64,000 nucleotides of DNA from NCBI GenBank assembly GCA_900313675.1, contig OMSO01000016.1, positions 1 through 64,000 on the forward strand, written 5' to 3'. How positions within the stretch are numbered: the first letter of the stretch is position 1; each line of letters begins with the position of its first letter. Source of the DNA: an uncultured Fibrobacter sp. Its GTDB lineage: Bacteria; Fibrobacterota; Fibrobacteria; Fibrobacterales; Fibrobacteraceae. Both the position numbers and the translations under genes were made by a program. The notes under the pieces are model-generated. The model did not search any database. It was not told the origin of the DNA and was given only the letters and a program-made list of their open reading frames with translations. Shown here one piece after another: positions 9,168 through 17,458 of the stretch.

Positions 9168-11984
9168 ATGCTGCAAGACAAGGATTCAGCAATTTCAAAA
9201 TACATTTCGCGCCTAGACGTCTGGGGCATGGCTTTCGGCGTCATGGTCGGATGGGGAATATTTGTGATGCCGGGGACCACGTTCCTTCCGGTGGCGGGCC
9301 CTCTGGGAACCCTCATCGCCATGCTGGTGGGTATGGCTATCATGCTGGTGATTGGCTACAATTTCACTTACCTGATGGGTCGAAACGGCCAGCCCGGCGG
9401 TGTGTACGCCTACGCCAAGGAAGCCTTCGGACGCGACCACGCCTTTCTCTGCTCCTGGTTCCTGTGCCTTTCTTACCTGACCGTCGTTTTCCTGAACGCG
9501 ACCGCGCTTTTTATCGTGGCGAGACTCCTGTTGGGCGACACCCTGCAAGTCGGCTACAGCTATACGGTAGCGGGGCACCAGGTTTTCCTTACCGAGGCCA
9601 TGGTATCTGTGGCAAGCCTCGCCGTGGTCGGAACCCTGTTCTTGCTCCTGAAGGGAATCTTGCACAAGCTGCAGACCCTCTTCGCGCTAATCCTGTTCAT
9701 AGGAATTGTCATTATCGGGATTATCTGCCTGCCTAAGGCCATCGCTACAGGCGCACTCACGAGCGGCCCCATTTTCGGTACGGCCGGGCTGAACCCGTTT
9801 TACGGCATTTTCAGCCTGGTGATTCTTGCCCCGTGGGCCTTTGTGGGCTTTGACGTAGCCTGCTTCGAGACCTACCGCTTCAAGTTTGCGCCCTCAAAGT
9901 CCAAGTGGATTATCGCCACCGCCATTATCCTGGCCGCTATTTCGTACATATCGATTGCACTGGTAGGAGTGGCCGTTGTTCCAGAAGGATTCAGCTCCTG
10001 GAGTGACTATGTCTCCAAAATCGGCACGCTACAAGGGGTCGTTTCCGTGCCCGTTTTCTACGGGGTAAAAGAGATTATGGGCCCCTTTGGCCTTGTGGTC
10101 CTGGGAATCACTGCCGTTGCCGCCATCTTGACCGGGCTTATAGGCGGTTACCGCGCCATCGTGCGCATCCTTTCCACCATGGCCGAAGACCGTATCCTTT
10201 CTGACGGATTCTCGAAGACCACCAACAGCATCCTGTTCATCATGGTCATTTCCATTGTGCTTGCGCTTTTGGGCCGAAACACGCTGAACTGGTTTGTAGA
10301 TCTGACATCCTTCGGCGCCATTGTAGGGTTCGGCTATGTATCGGCTGCGGCCTGGAAAATCGCAAAGACCGAAAACAACTCCAAAGTTCGTGTGGCCGGC
10401 GGTATCGGCACTATCATATCCATTATCCTCGTGGTGGTGCAGCTTGTGCCCAGGCTTGCCGCCATGGAGGCTATGGGTTCTGCGGCCTTCTTGCTCCTGT
10501 CGCTGTGGTGTCTGCTGGGCTTTGTCTTTTACTGGAGCACCATTCGCCGGAGTTCCCTCGCCGAATACAGCGGCATGTCCATCTCGGGTGTGGTGTTGTT
10601 TGCCCTGCTCCTGTATTCCGCCATCATGTGGGTGGCAAAGCTCCTGTATGCAAAAGCCCCCGACGAAGTTTCCCGCGACATGCTGGTATTTACCGGCATA
10701 GTGCTCCTTGCCATTGTCTTTATCGGGCTGGTGGTTATGTTGTATGTGCAGAACCAGGTCCGCAAAAAGAACGAACTGGTAGAGCGCGAAAAAATCCGCG
10801 CCGTAGAAGGGAGCCTTGCCAAGAGCCAGTTCCTGTTCAACATGAGCCACGATATCCGCACGCCCATGAACGCCATTATCGGATATACCAACCTGGCCAT
10901 GAAGGAGCCTGCCTCCGAAAACCTGCACAGCTACCTGAAAAAGATTGACATGTCAAGCCAGCACCTGCTGACCCTCATCAACGACATTCTGGAAATGAGC
11001 CGTATCGAAAGCGGCAAGGTAGAGCTGGAATTTTCTCCCGAAGACCTGTGCAAGATTTTCGAGAGCATCCGGGACCTGTTCGCCGAACAGATGAAGCAGA
11101 AAAAAATCAATTTCCAGCTGCACCTCTCGCAGGTCAAGAACAACTTGGTCTGGTGCGACAAGAAAAACCTGAACCGAGTGCTGTTGAACGTGCTTTCCAA
11201 CGCCTTCAAGTTCACTCCCGAAAAGGGGACCGTCAACGTGTCCCTATGGGAAGTTGGAGCAGGCGAAGAAGGCTACGGTTTCTACGAAATCCGAATCCAG
11301 GACACGGGCATCGGCATGTCCAAGGACTTTGTAGGCAAGATTTTCACCGCCTTCGAGCGTGAAAGGAGTTCCACCAACAGCCGCACCGAAGGAACCGGAC
11401 TCGGCCTAGCCATCACCAAGAGCATCGTGGACATGATGGGCGGCACCATCGAGGTGCTCACCTCCCTCGGGAACGGTACCGAAATCATTATCCGGGTCAA
11501 GTTCAAGCTCGCCACCGAAGAAGACTTGCTCAAGTTTGGCGGCGACAAGCCCGAAGAATCCGACGAAGGCGCATCCAGCGAAGTTTCCTTTGCAGGCAAG
11601 CGCGCGCTTCTGGTAGAAGACAACCTGGTGAACCTGGAAATTGCAAAGATGATCCTTTTGCAGACAGGCTTTGCCGTAGAAACCGCCGAAAACGGAAAGG
11701 CCGCCGTGGAGATGGTGGAAAAGTCCGCTCCCGGCTACTACGACCTGATTCTCATGGATATCCAGATGCCCGTCATGGACGGCTATACCGCCACCAAGAA
11801 CATCCGGCTCCTTGAAAACAAGGCCCTGGCACAAATCCCCATCGTGGCCATGACCGCAAACGCCTTTGCCGAAGACGTAAAAGCCGCCGAAGACGCAGGC
11901 ATGCAGGCACACATCGCAAAACCCGTAGATGTGAAGCTGATGATCAAAACGCTTGCACGGGTACTGGACGGGAAAGAAGCATGA
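9168..11984 (+). CDS. APC-family amino-acid permease fused to a hybrid histidine kinase
   Basis: 938 aa in one uninterrupted frame, starting 2 nt after the preceding stop. Residues 1 to about 530 are a polytopic transporter with about 12 hydrophobic segments. The APC TM1 signature is present as GWGIFVMPG, the motif that in APC permeases contacts the substrate backbone. A short charged linker leads to HisKA with NMSHDIRTPMNA (His about 560), HATPase_c (DTGIGMSKDF, GTGLGLAITK) and one receiver (LLVEDNLVNLE, Asp in LMDIQMPVMDG, HIAKPVD). Unlike its neighbours it has a single receiver, and the DHp box has D instead of E after the His. The permease half may transport, sense, or both; CbrA, an SSS-transporter kinase, is the known analogue. 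An artefactual fusion is unlikely: no stop or internal ribosome site is seen at the junction. Confidence 0.9.
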   Translation: MLQDKDSAISKYISRLDVWGMAFGVMVGWGIFVMPGTTFLPVAGPLGTLIAMLVGMAIMLVIGYNFTYLMGRNGQPGGVYAYAKEAFGRDHAFLCSWFLCLSYLTVVFLNATALFIVARLLLGDTLQVGYSYTVAGHQVFLTEAMVSVASLAVVGTLFLLLKGILHKLQTLFALILFIGIVIIGIICLPKAIATGALTSGPIFGTAGLNPFYGIFSLVILAPWAFVGFDVACFETYRFKFAPSKSKWIIATAIILAAISYISIALVGVAVVPEGFSSWSDYVSKIGTLQGVVSVPVFYGVKEIMGPFGLVVLGITAVAAILTGLIGGYRAIVRILSTMAEDRILSDGFSKTTNSILFIMVISIVLALLGRNTLNWFVDLTSFGAIVGFGYVSAAAWKIAKTENNSKVRVAGGIGTIISIILVVVQLVPRLAAMEAMGSAAFLLLSLWCLLGFVFYWSTIRRSSLAEYSGMSISGVVLFALLLYSAIMWVAKLLYAKAPDEVSRDMLVFTGIVLLAIVFIGLVVMLYVQNQVRKKNELVEREKIRAVEGSLAKSQFLFNMSHDIRTPMNAIIGYTNLAMKEPASENLHSYLKKIDMSSQHLLTLINDILEMSRIESGKVELEFSPEDLCKIFESIRDLFAEQMKQKKINFQLHLSQVKNNLVWCDKKNLNRVLLNVLSNAFKFTPEKGTVNVSLWEVGAGEEGYGFYEIRIQDTGIGMSKDFVGKIFTAFERERSSTNSRTEGTGLGLAITKSIVDMMGGTIEVLTSLGNGTEIIIRVKFKLATEEDLLKFGGDKPEESDEGASSEVSFAGKRALLVEDNLVNLEIAKMILLQTGFAVETAENGKAAVEMVEKSAPGYYDLILMDIQMPVMDGYTATKNIRLLENKALAQIPIVAMTANAFAEDVKAAEDAGMQAHIAKPVDVKLMIKTLARVLDGKEA

Positions 11985-13867
11985 CATACTCCATCATAGG
12001 CATTCTGGCAACAATCCTGTTGCTTATCGGTAACCGCGACGTGTTGCGCCCGCAGGACGGAGCGGAAAACGCCCCTACCAAAAAGTATTACCGGCGATTC
12101 CTTTTTGGCGTACTTGTGTATTACGTGACCGACATGCTCTGGGGCGTCTTAGATGAAAACCACCTGACTAAGCTCCTGTTCGCAGACACCACCGTATATT
12201 TTGTGGCCATGATTGCGACAGTCATGCTGTGGACACACTACGTGGTTTCCTATCTCGACCGCAAGAACTTCTTTGAACGGTGGCTCCTGCATGTGGGGCA
12301 AATTATTTTCTGGCTAGTTCTTGTGGGCATCATCTTCAACTTTTTCTACCCCGTGTTTTTCTGGTTCGAAAGTGACGGAAGCTACCATACCGGTTACATG
12401 CGCCATGTAGCGCTGGCCCTGCAAATCTTAATGTTCCTTTCGACCTCCATTTACACACTTTACACCACCACCAAGACCGAGGGTGTTATCCGGCAGCGGC
12501 ACCTGACCATCGGGCTATTCGTCCTTGCCATGGCGGTGTTCCTCCTATTCCAGGTTTTCTTCCCGTTGTGGCCCTTCTACGCCATGGGATACATGCTCGG
12601 CCTCAATTTCTTGCACAGCTACGTGCTAGAAGACGAAAAGGAAGAATACCGCCACAAGCTAGAAGTTAGCCGCGAAGCCTTGAAAGAGGCCCTGGAGGTC
12701 GCCGAAAAGGCCAACAAGGCCAAGACCGTGTTCCTCTCCAAGATGAGCCACGAGATTCGCACCCCCATGAACGCCATCATCGGGCTCAACAGCATCGCCC
12801 TGACCGACAAGAGCGTTCCCAAATCTACCCGTGACCATTTGGAAAAAATCGGCGCGTCGGCGCAACACTTGCTCGGCATCATCAACGACATCCTGGATAT
12901 CAGCCGTATCGACTCCGGCAGCATGACCCTCAAGAACGAGGAATTCTCCCTTACAAAAATCCTGGAACAGGTAAACTACATCATCCAGGGGCAATGCGAG
13001 AGCAAAGACGTTCTTTACCATTACGAAGTGCAAGAGGGCGCGACCGGCAATTACATCGGCGACGAAACGAAACTGCGCCAGATCTTGATAAACATCCTCG
13101 GGAATTCCGTCAAGTTCACCCCCGAAGGTGGCGGCATCAAGATGACCGTGGAGAGCGAACCCGCTAGCGGCACGAAATGCACCCTCCGCTTCGTCATAGA
13201 AGATACGGGTATCGGAATCGCCGCCGATTTCTTGCCCCGTATATTCGAGACTTTTGCCCAAGAAGACGAATCCTTCAGCAGCAAGTACGGGAGCACCGGC
13301 CTCGGGCTACCCATCACCAAGAGCCTCGTAGAACTTATGGACGGGCATATCGACGTGGAAAGCGAAAAGGGACTCGGTTCAAAGTTCACCGTTACCGTTA
13401 CGCTGCAAAAGAGCTCCCGCAAAGAATCCGGACAGCGTGGACAGGGCGCGGCAAACGGGGACGGAACGGACAAACCGAAGGTTGACCTTGAAGGCCGCAA
13501 AATCCTGCTCGCCGAAGACGTCGCCGTAAACGCCGAAATCACCACCATGATTCTTTCTATGCGAAAAATCAACGTGGAGCATGCCGAAAACGGACGCATT
13601 GCGGTAGAAATGTTCAGGGACCACAAGCCCGGCTACTACGACGCCATCCTTATGGACGTTCGCATGCCCGAAATGGACGGACTGCAGGCCACCGCCGCCA
13701 TACGGGCCATGGACCGGGAAGATGCGAAAAGCATCCCCATCATCGCCCTCACCGCAAACGCCTTCGACGAAGACGTGCAGAACAGCCTGCAGGCAGGCCT
13801 CAACGCCCACCTGAGCAAGCCCATCGAAGCCGAAACCCTGTACCAGACCCTGGAAGAACTGCTGTAA
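11981..13867 (+). CDS. Polytopic-membrane hybrid histidine kinase with one receiver
   Basis: 628 aa; ATGA overlap with the permease-kinase. The N-terminal 215 residues hold about six hydrophobic helices with short loops (for example IIGILATILLLIG and FWLVLVGIIFNFFYPVFF), an uncharacterised integral-membrane sensor. A coiled coil (LKEALEVAEKANKAKT) leads to HisKA with [13 protein letters not shown] (His about 256), HATPase_c (DTGIGIAADF, STGLGLPITK) and one receiver (LLAEDVAVN, Asp in LMDVRMPEMDG about 558, HLSKP). It is the last gene of the operon, followed by a strong terminator. Its REC is very similar to the second receivers of the first and third kinases, as expected if all dock on the same HPt. 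The ligand is unknown. Confidence 0.88.
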   Translation: MTYSIIGILATILLLIGNRDVLRPQDGAENAPTKKYYRRFLFGVLVYYVTDMLWGVLDENHLTKLLFADTTVYFVAMIATVMLWTHYVVSYLDRKNFFERWLLHVGQIIFWLVLVGIIFNFFYPVFFWFESDGSYHTGYMRHVALALQILMFLSTSIYTLYTTTKTEGVIRQRHLTIGLFVLAMAVFLLFQVFFPLWPFYAMGYMLGLNFLHSYVLEDEKEEYRHKLEVSREALKEALEVAEKANKAKTVFLSKMSHEIRTPMNAIIGLNSIALTDKSVPKSTRDHLEKIGASAQHLLGIINDILDISRIDSGSMTLKNEEFSLTKILEQVNYIIQGQCESKDVLYHYEVQEGATGNYIGDETKLRQILINILGNSVKFTPEGGGIKMTVESEPASGTKCTLRFVIEDTGIGIAADFLPRIFETFAQEDESFSSKYGSTGLGLPITKSLVELMDGHIDVESEKGLGSKFTVTVTLQKSSRKESGQRGQGAANGDGTDKPKVDLEGRKILLAEDVAVNAEITTMILSMRKINVEHAENGRIAVEMFRDHKPGYYDAILMDVRMPEMDGLQATAAIRAMDREDAKSIPIIALTANAFDEDVQNSLQAGLNAHLSKPIEAETLYQTLEELL

Positions 13868-13900
13868 AAAGGCGGCAGGCACGCCCCGCTCCCCCCTCTT

Positions 13901-13927
13901 GTCATGCCCGCGAAGGCGGGCATCTCC
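13901..13927 (+). repeat. Dispersed GTCAT...ATC palindromic element, copy 2
   Basis: GTCATGCCCGC, spacer GAA, GGCGGGCATCTCC: perfect stem ATGCCCGC/GCGGGCAT in the gap between convergent genes. Same plan as the elements at 1868, 19640, 28883 and 37224. Confidence 0.65.
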
Positions 13928-13941
13928 ATACACCACAACGA

Positions 13942-13974
13942 AAAAGTCCCGCATTCTGCGGGACTTTTCCTTTT
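13942..13974. terminator. Bidirectional terminator between convergent genes
   Basis: AAAAGTCCCGC and GCGGGACTTTT form a long stem with A and T tracts on both sides, so it can end both the kinase operon (+) and the ankyrin gene (-). Confidence 0.9.
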
Positions 13975-13989
13975 AAACATCAACAGGAA

Positions 13990-14730
13990 TTACTTTCCGA
14001 ATTCCTTTGTGTAGGCGGCAGTGTTCTTGGCGCCGGCCTTCTTCAGTTCCTTGATGAGTCGGGTGTAGCCTTCGTTCTTGGCCCAGTCCATCACGGAGTA
14101 GCCCTGGCCGCACTTTACGTTCACATCTACGCCCTTCTTGATAAGGAACATCATGGCATCATAGTGACCGCCCTTCACCGTCAAGTGAATCGGGTAATAA
14201 CCATCGGGGCTCTTGACCTCGAGAGGGGCGCCAGCGTCGGCCAGCAATTCCAACATGTCCACCTTGCCGGTCTTGGCGGCGATAGTCACAGCCGTGCCCA
14301 GGTTCTGCACATCTACGCCTTCTTTCTTGAGCTGGGCCAGAAGCAGGGTCACCACTTCCTTGTTGCCCATCATCACGGCGTTGTCAATCACCTGTTCGCC
14401 GTTGCCGTTGCGAACATTGGCCTTTGCACCGTGGTCGAACAAATAGTTCAGCACCATCACGTTGCCCTTGTTGGCGGCGATGGCCACGGCGTTGTTGCCG
14501 TTGTCGGCGGCGGCGTCAATTTCCATAGAAGCCTGCAAGAACAAGGTCATCTTGGCGGTATCGCTGTTCACCGCATAAGACACGAACTGGTTCGGCGTAA
14601 AGGCGATTTTCTGCTTTGTCAAGTACTTACGCACGGACTGGGGATCGTTGGGGTCCATCGTATCGTTACAGGCGGTAAGGCCAGCTGCCAGCAGGCCCAT
14701 AGCGCACAATCCAAGGATTTTTTTGTTCAT
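13990..14730 (-). CDS. Ankyrin-repeat lipoprotein
   Basis: 246 aa from the ATG at 14730 (MNKKILGLC...), preferred over the upstream in-frame start because ACGGAG lies just before it and the signal peptide then begins at residue 1. LLAAGLTACND is a clear lipobox, so the mature protein is probably lipid-anchored at Cys about 21. The remainder is made of about five ankyrin-type repeats (DNGNNAVAIAANKGNVMVLN, NGEQVIDNAVMMGNKEVV, GYYPIHLTVKGGHYDAMM, GYSVMDWAKNEGY). It presumably acts as a protein-binding scaffold in the periplasm or outer membrane; the partner is unknown. Monocistronic, with its own terminator. Confidence 0.85.
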   Translation of the reverse strand: MNKKILGLCAMGLLAAGLTACNDTMDPNDPQSVRKYLTKQKIAFTPNQFVSYAVNSDTAKMTLFLQASMEIDAAADNGNNAVAIAANKGNVMVLNYLFDHGAKANVRNGNGEQVIDNAVMMGNKEVVTLLLAQLKKEGVDVQNLGTAVTIAAKTGKVDMLELLADAGAPLEVKSPDGYYPIHLTVKGGHYDAMMFLIKKGVDVNVKCGQGYSVMDWAKNEGYTRLIKELKKAGAKNTAAYTKEFGK

Positions 14731-14829
14731 TTTCGGGGCTCCGTAATAGTTTTTTCGTTTTCTGTCACTAAAATTACACTTTTTTTCGGGGAAATACACA
14801 TTTTTTTCAAAAAAAAGCGATTTTTTGCA

Positions 14830-17022
14830 TTATTTTCGGATGATGAGCTTGTCTCCAATCCGGATTTTGGTGTCCTTGAGGTCGTTCCAGCGGACAATAT
14901 CCTCGATGGTCACGCCGTACTGGCGGGAAATATCCCACAGGCCCTCCCCCTTCTTGACCACATGGACCCGCTCCTTGGCAGGCTTTTCCGACTTTGCGCC
15001 GGATGAACCTGCTGACTTATCGGCAGCCTTTGCCGGCTTGGCCGATGGCTTTTCGCTAGAAGACTTGTCCGCCTTGGCCTGCCTTTCAGAAGATTTCGGG
15101 GCGTTCTTCACCACGGTCTGGGTAAACTCCGGAATCACCAGGGAATCCCCTACAGAAAGGCGATGGCTGTAGCCGCCGTTGGCCTCCAGAAGCATCACCA
15201 CAGGCACGCCGAACTTCTTTGCGATTTCGGCATAGGTGTCGCCCTCGCCCACCACGTAGCGTTCGCCCTTGGCAAGCTTCGGAGCCGAACTCGCCTGGGG
15301 CACCACGGGTTTCAGTTCCGGCTTGGACACGAACAGGGTATCCCCCGGATTCACCACGTGGTCCTCTTTCATGGAATTCCACACCCGGATGCTTTCTTGA
15401 GATACGCCAAAGAGCCGAGCCACCGTAGCCACGTTGTCGCCCAACTTGGCCACATAGGTCTTGACTTTCGCAGGTTTCTTGCCCGTAGATTTCTTGGGGG
15501 TGACCTTGATAGGAATCAGCAGGGTCTGCCCCGCACGGATACGGGTGCCCTTCATGTCGTTGGCCTGCTGGAGTTCCTTCACCGAAATGCCGTACTGGCG
15601 CGAAATCACGCCCAGGCTTTCGCCCCGCTTGACCTTGTGGTGGTGCCAGCTAGAAAAGTTGTTCTTTTCCATCTTGTCGTAGCCATCTACAAAGGCGCTG
15701 CGGGTGCCCACCGGCAGGCGAAGCAGGTAAGAATCCCTGTTGGGAGGCGTGCACCACTTGACCAGTTCCATGTTCAGGCTCCGCAGGGTGTCTTCGGGAA
15801 CCTTCAAAACCTTCGCCACTTCCTCCAGCGGGAAAGAGTCAAAAACCGTCACCGTATCAAAGTCGGGCCTGTACTGCCGATTGATTTTCATGTCGTACTG
15901 TTCAGGATAATGACCTATGACCATGGCGGCCAAAATACGAGGCACATAGCGCATGGTTTCCTTGGGCAGTTCCAGATCCCAGTAGGTCACCACCTGGGTG
16001 GTGTCCCAAGTGGAATCGGCCATTTTTTCCTTGACCAGTCGGCGCACTCGACCTTCGCCGCAGTTGTAGGCGGCCATGGCCAAAAGCCAGTCATTGAATT
16101 CATTGTACAGCCGCGAAAGATACTTGAGGGCGGCCGTGGTGGCCATCTCCGGATTGCGGCGCATGTCCACCCAATAGTCCACCGCAAGGCCGTAACGCTT
16201 GCCCGTCTCCGGAATGAACTGCCACATGCCGCTGGCCTTGGCACGGCTATAGGCCTTCAGCTTGAAACCGGATTCCACCAGGGCGAGGTAAATCAGGTCG
16301 CGGGGCATGCCCATCTCGTCGAGTTTAGAATAAACTAACGAGTCGTAGGCGGTCTTACGGTTAAGGGAGCCCTCGGTAAAGGAACGAGCCCCGCCGCTCA
16401 TGTAGAAAATTTCTTGCATCACCCTTTCGTTGAACACCACGGGCAGCGTAAACTGAGCCACGTCTATGGTATCCAAGAAGTTTTCGATAACCTGCAAGGC
16501 AGCGCTATCCGCAGCGCTTTCGTCCAGGGCATCCACACCCTCGATAGACACTTCGTTCTGCTCGAACACCCCTGCATCTACACCGATTTCAGAAATGTTG
16601 GGGTAAACCTCGTCCAGGGCATCCACAATTCGGAGCGGCATCTGTGCCCGGTATATGGAATCAACGGATTCGGGAACATTATGGTAAAGGGTATCGTGCT
16701 TTTCGGCAATGAACTGCCGCAGGGATTCGTCCAAGTAATGCCTGGCCAAGAGCCATTCCTGGTTGTCCATGGCCTCCAGGGCGTACTGGTAATAAGTCCA
16801 AGAAGGCCGGACCGCCAGGGAATCGTGGACCTTTTCCCGGAGGGCCACCTGGGCAAAGGATTCCGGACCGTCTTCGGAATACACCAAAGAATCGGGCTTG
16901 CCGACAGGGCCACCCGAAGGAACATCGTTTGCAACTGGAGCCTGTGCCGGGGCACAGGCAGCTAGCAGGATAGCCGAAAGAAAGGTTCCCAGTACTACGA
17001 TATGCCTAGAAAGGCATATCAC
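14830..17022 (-). CDS. MltD-like membrane-bound lytic transglycosylase with four LysM domains
   Basis: Cleaves peptidoglycan glycan strands to 1,6-anhydro products. Start taken as the GTG at 17022, whose GTGA overlaps the stop of the upstream gene; this puts a lipoprotein signal at the N terminus (VLGTFLSAILLAACAP). A TTG at 17058 is the alternative. After about 200 variable residues comes the SLT domain with catalytic Glu in ALVESGF and SGMWQFIPETGKRYGL, AYNCGEGRV and YVPRILAA. Four LysM repeats follow (starting near HHHKVKRGESL, TYVAKLGDN, RYVVGEGDT and VHVVKKGEGL), with a Lys/Ala/Ser-rich linker before the last. At about 730 aa it is longer than E. coli MltD (about 450 aa), which has fewer LysM repeats. 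Last gene of a three-gene set. Confidence 0.92.
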   Translation of the reverse strand: MICLSRHIVVLGTFLSAILLAACAPAQAPVANDVPSGGPVGKPDSLVYSEDGPESFAQVALREKVHDSLAVRPSWTYYQYALEAMDNQEWLLARHYLDESLRQFIAEKHDTLYHNVPESVDSIYRAQMPLRIVDALDEVYPNISEIGVDAGVFEQNEVSIEGVDALDESAADSAALQVIENFLDTIDVAQFTLPVVFNERVMQEIFYMSGGARSFTEGSLNRKTAYDSLVYSKLDEMGMPRDLIYLALVESGFKLKAYSRAKASGMWQFIPETGKRYGLAVDYWVDMRRNPEMATTAALKYLSRLYNEFNDWLLAMAAYNCGEGRVRRLVKEKMADSTWDTTQVVTYWDLELPKETMRYVPRILAAMVIGHYPEQYDMKINRQYRPDFDTVTVFDSFPLEEVAKVLKVPEDTLRSLNMELVKWCTPPNRDSYLLRLPVGTRSAFVDGYDKMEKNNFSSWHHHKVKRGESLGVISRQYGISVKELQQANDMKGTRIRAGQTLLIPIKVTPKKSTGKKPAKVKTYVAKLGDNVATVARLFGVSQESIRVWNSMKEDHVVNPGDTLFVSKPELKPVVPQASSAPKLAKGERYVVGEGDTYAEIAKKFGVPVVMLLEANGGYSHRLSVGDSLVIPEFTQTVVKNAPKSSERQAKADKSSSEKPSAKPAKAADKSAGSSGAKSEKPAKERVHVVKKGEGLWDISRQYGVTIEDIVRWNDLKDTKIRIGDKLIIRK

Positions 17023-17222
17023 TGGTCGTAATCCAGGTCTTCGGCGTAGTCGGACCAAATCTGGTCGCGCTTGAAGGACGGCTGGTCGAAATCGACCTCT
17101 TCGTCCAGTTCTTCTTCCTCCTCCTCGATTTCCTCTTCGATTTCCTCGTTGGGGAAAGGAAGGGAATTATCGAAAGAATCACTCTTCGGCCTACGGCCGC
17201 AATGGTACGCATAGTTCAACAT
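17019..17222 (-). CDS. Small very acidic protein of unknown function
   Basis: 67 aa. The ATG at 17222 is chosen because GAGGAG lies 6 nt upstream; an in-frame upstream start is less likely. The centre is a run of glutamate and aspartate (EEIEEEIEEEEEELDEEVD), flanked by a basic N-terminal stretch and an aromatic/acidic tail. No signal peptide or known domain. It sits between a small membrane protein and the lytic transglycosylase, with a 4-nt overlap to the latter, so it is co-translated. It could be a regulator or partner of the enzyme, but that is only context. Confidence 0.65.
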   Translation of the reverse strand: MLNYAYHCGRRPKSDSFDNSLPFPNEEIEEEIEEEEEELDEEVDFDQPSFKRDQIWSDYAEDLDYDQ

Positions 17223-17232
17223 AGAATTCTCC

Positions 17233-17409
17233 TCAGTGCAGGACACGACTGATTCCAACCAGGATTACCCCGCTCATCACCAAAGACGCCACTATCTGGA
17301 GCACGATGATGACCCTATTGACCCGATAGGCTTTTTGGGCCTTTCTGTGCCAAGGAGGGAGTCCTGATTTAGTCTCTCGGTTCGGTTCCACGAGTGGAAA
17401 TGTATACAT
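17233..17409 (-). CDS. Small single-pass membrane protein
   Basis: 58 aa from the ATG at 17409 (MYTFPLVEPN...); a TTG three codons upstream is also possible. A basic, Pro-rich N terminus precedes one hydrophobic helix (VIIVLQIVASLVMSGVILVG), ending in a short tail. The ribosome site of the next gene overlaps its end and the gap is 10 nt, so the pair is probably one operon with the transglycosylase gene. No recognised family. No clear ribosome site was seen. Confidence 0.5.
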   Translation of the reverse strand: MYTFPLVEPNRETKSGLPPWHRKAQKAYRVNRVIIVLQIVASLVMSGVILVGISRVLH

Positions 17410-17458
17410 AAACTTCAAAAAGTCAATACCTTTGTGAAAAAAAATTAAATTTTTTGCA

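Noticed and set aside
9168-11984. Two separate genes (permease and kinase) merged by error
   Set aside because: One continuous frame with a sensible linker, no stop, no internal ribosome site and no homopolymer at the junction.
14164-16338. Long plus-strand frames opposite the ankyrin and transglycosylase genes
   Set aside because: Shadows on the opposite strand of well-supported genes; His/Leu-rich composition typical of antisense frames.
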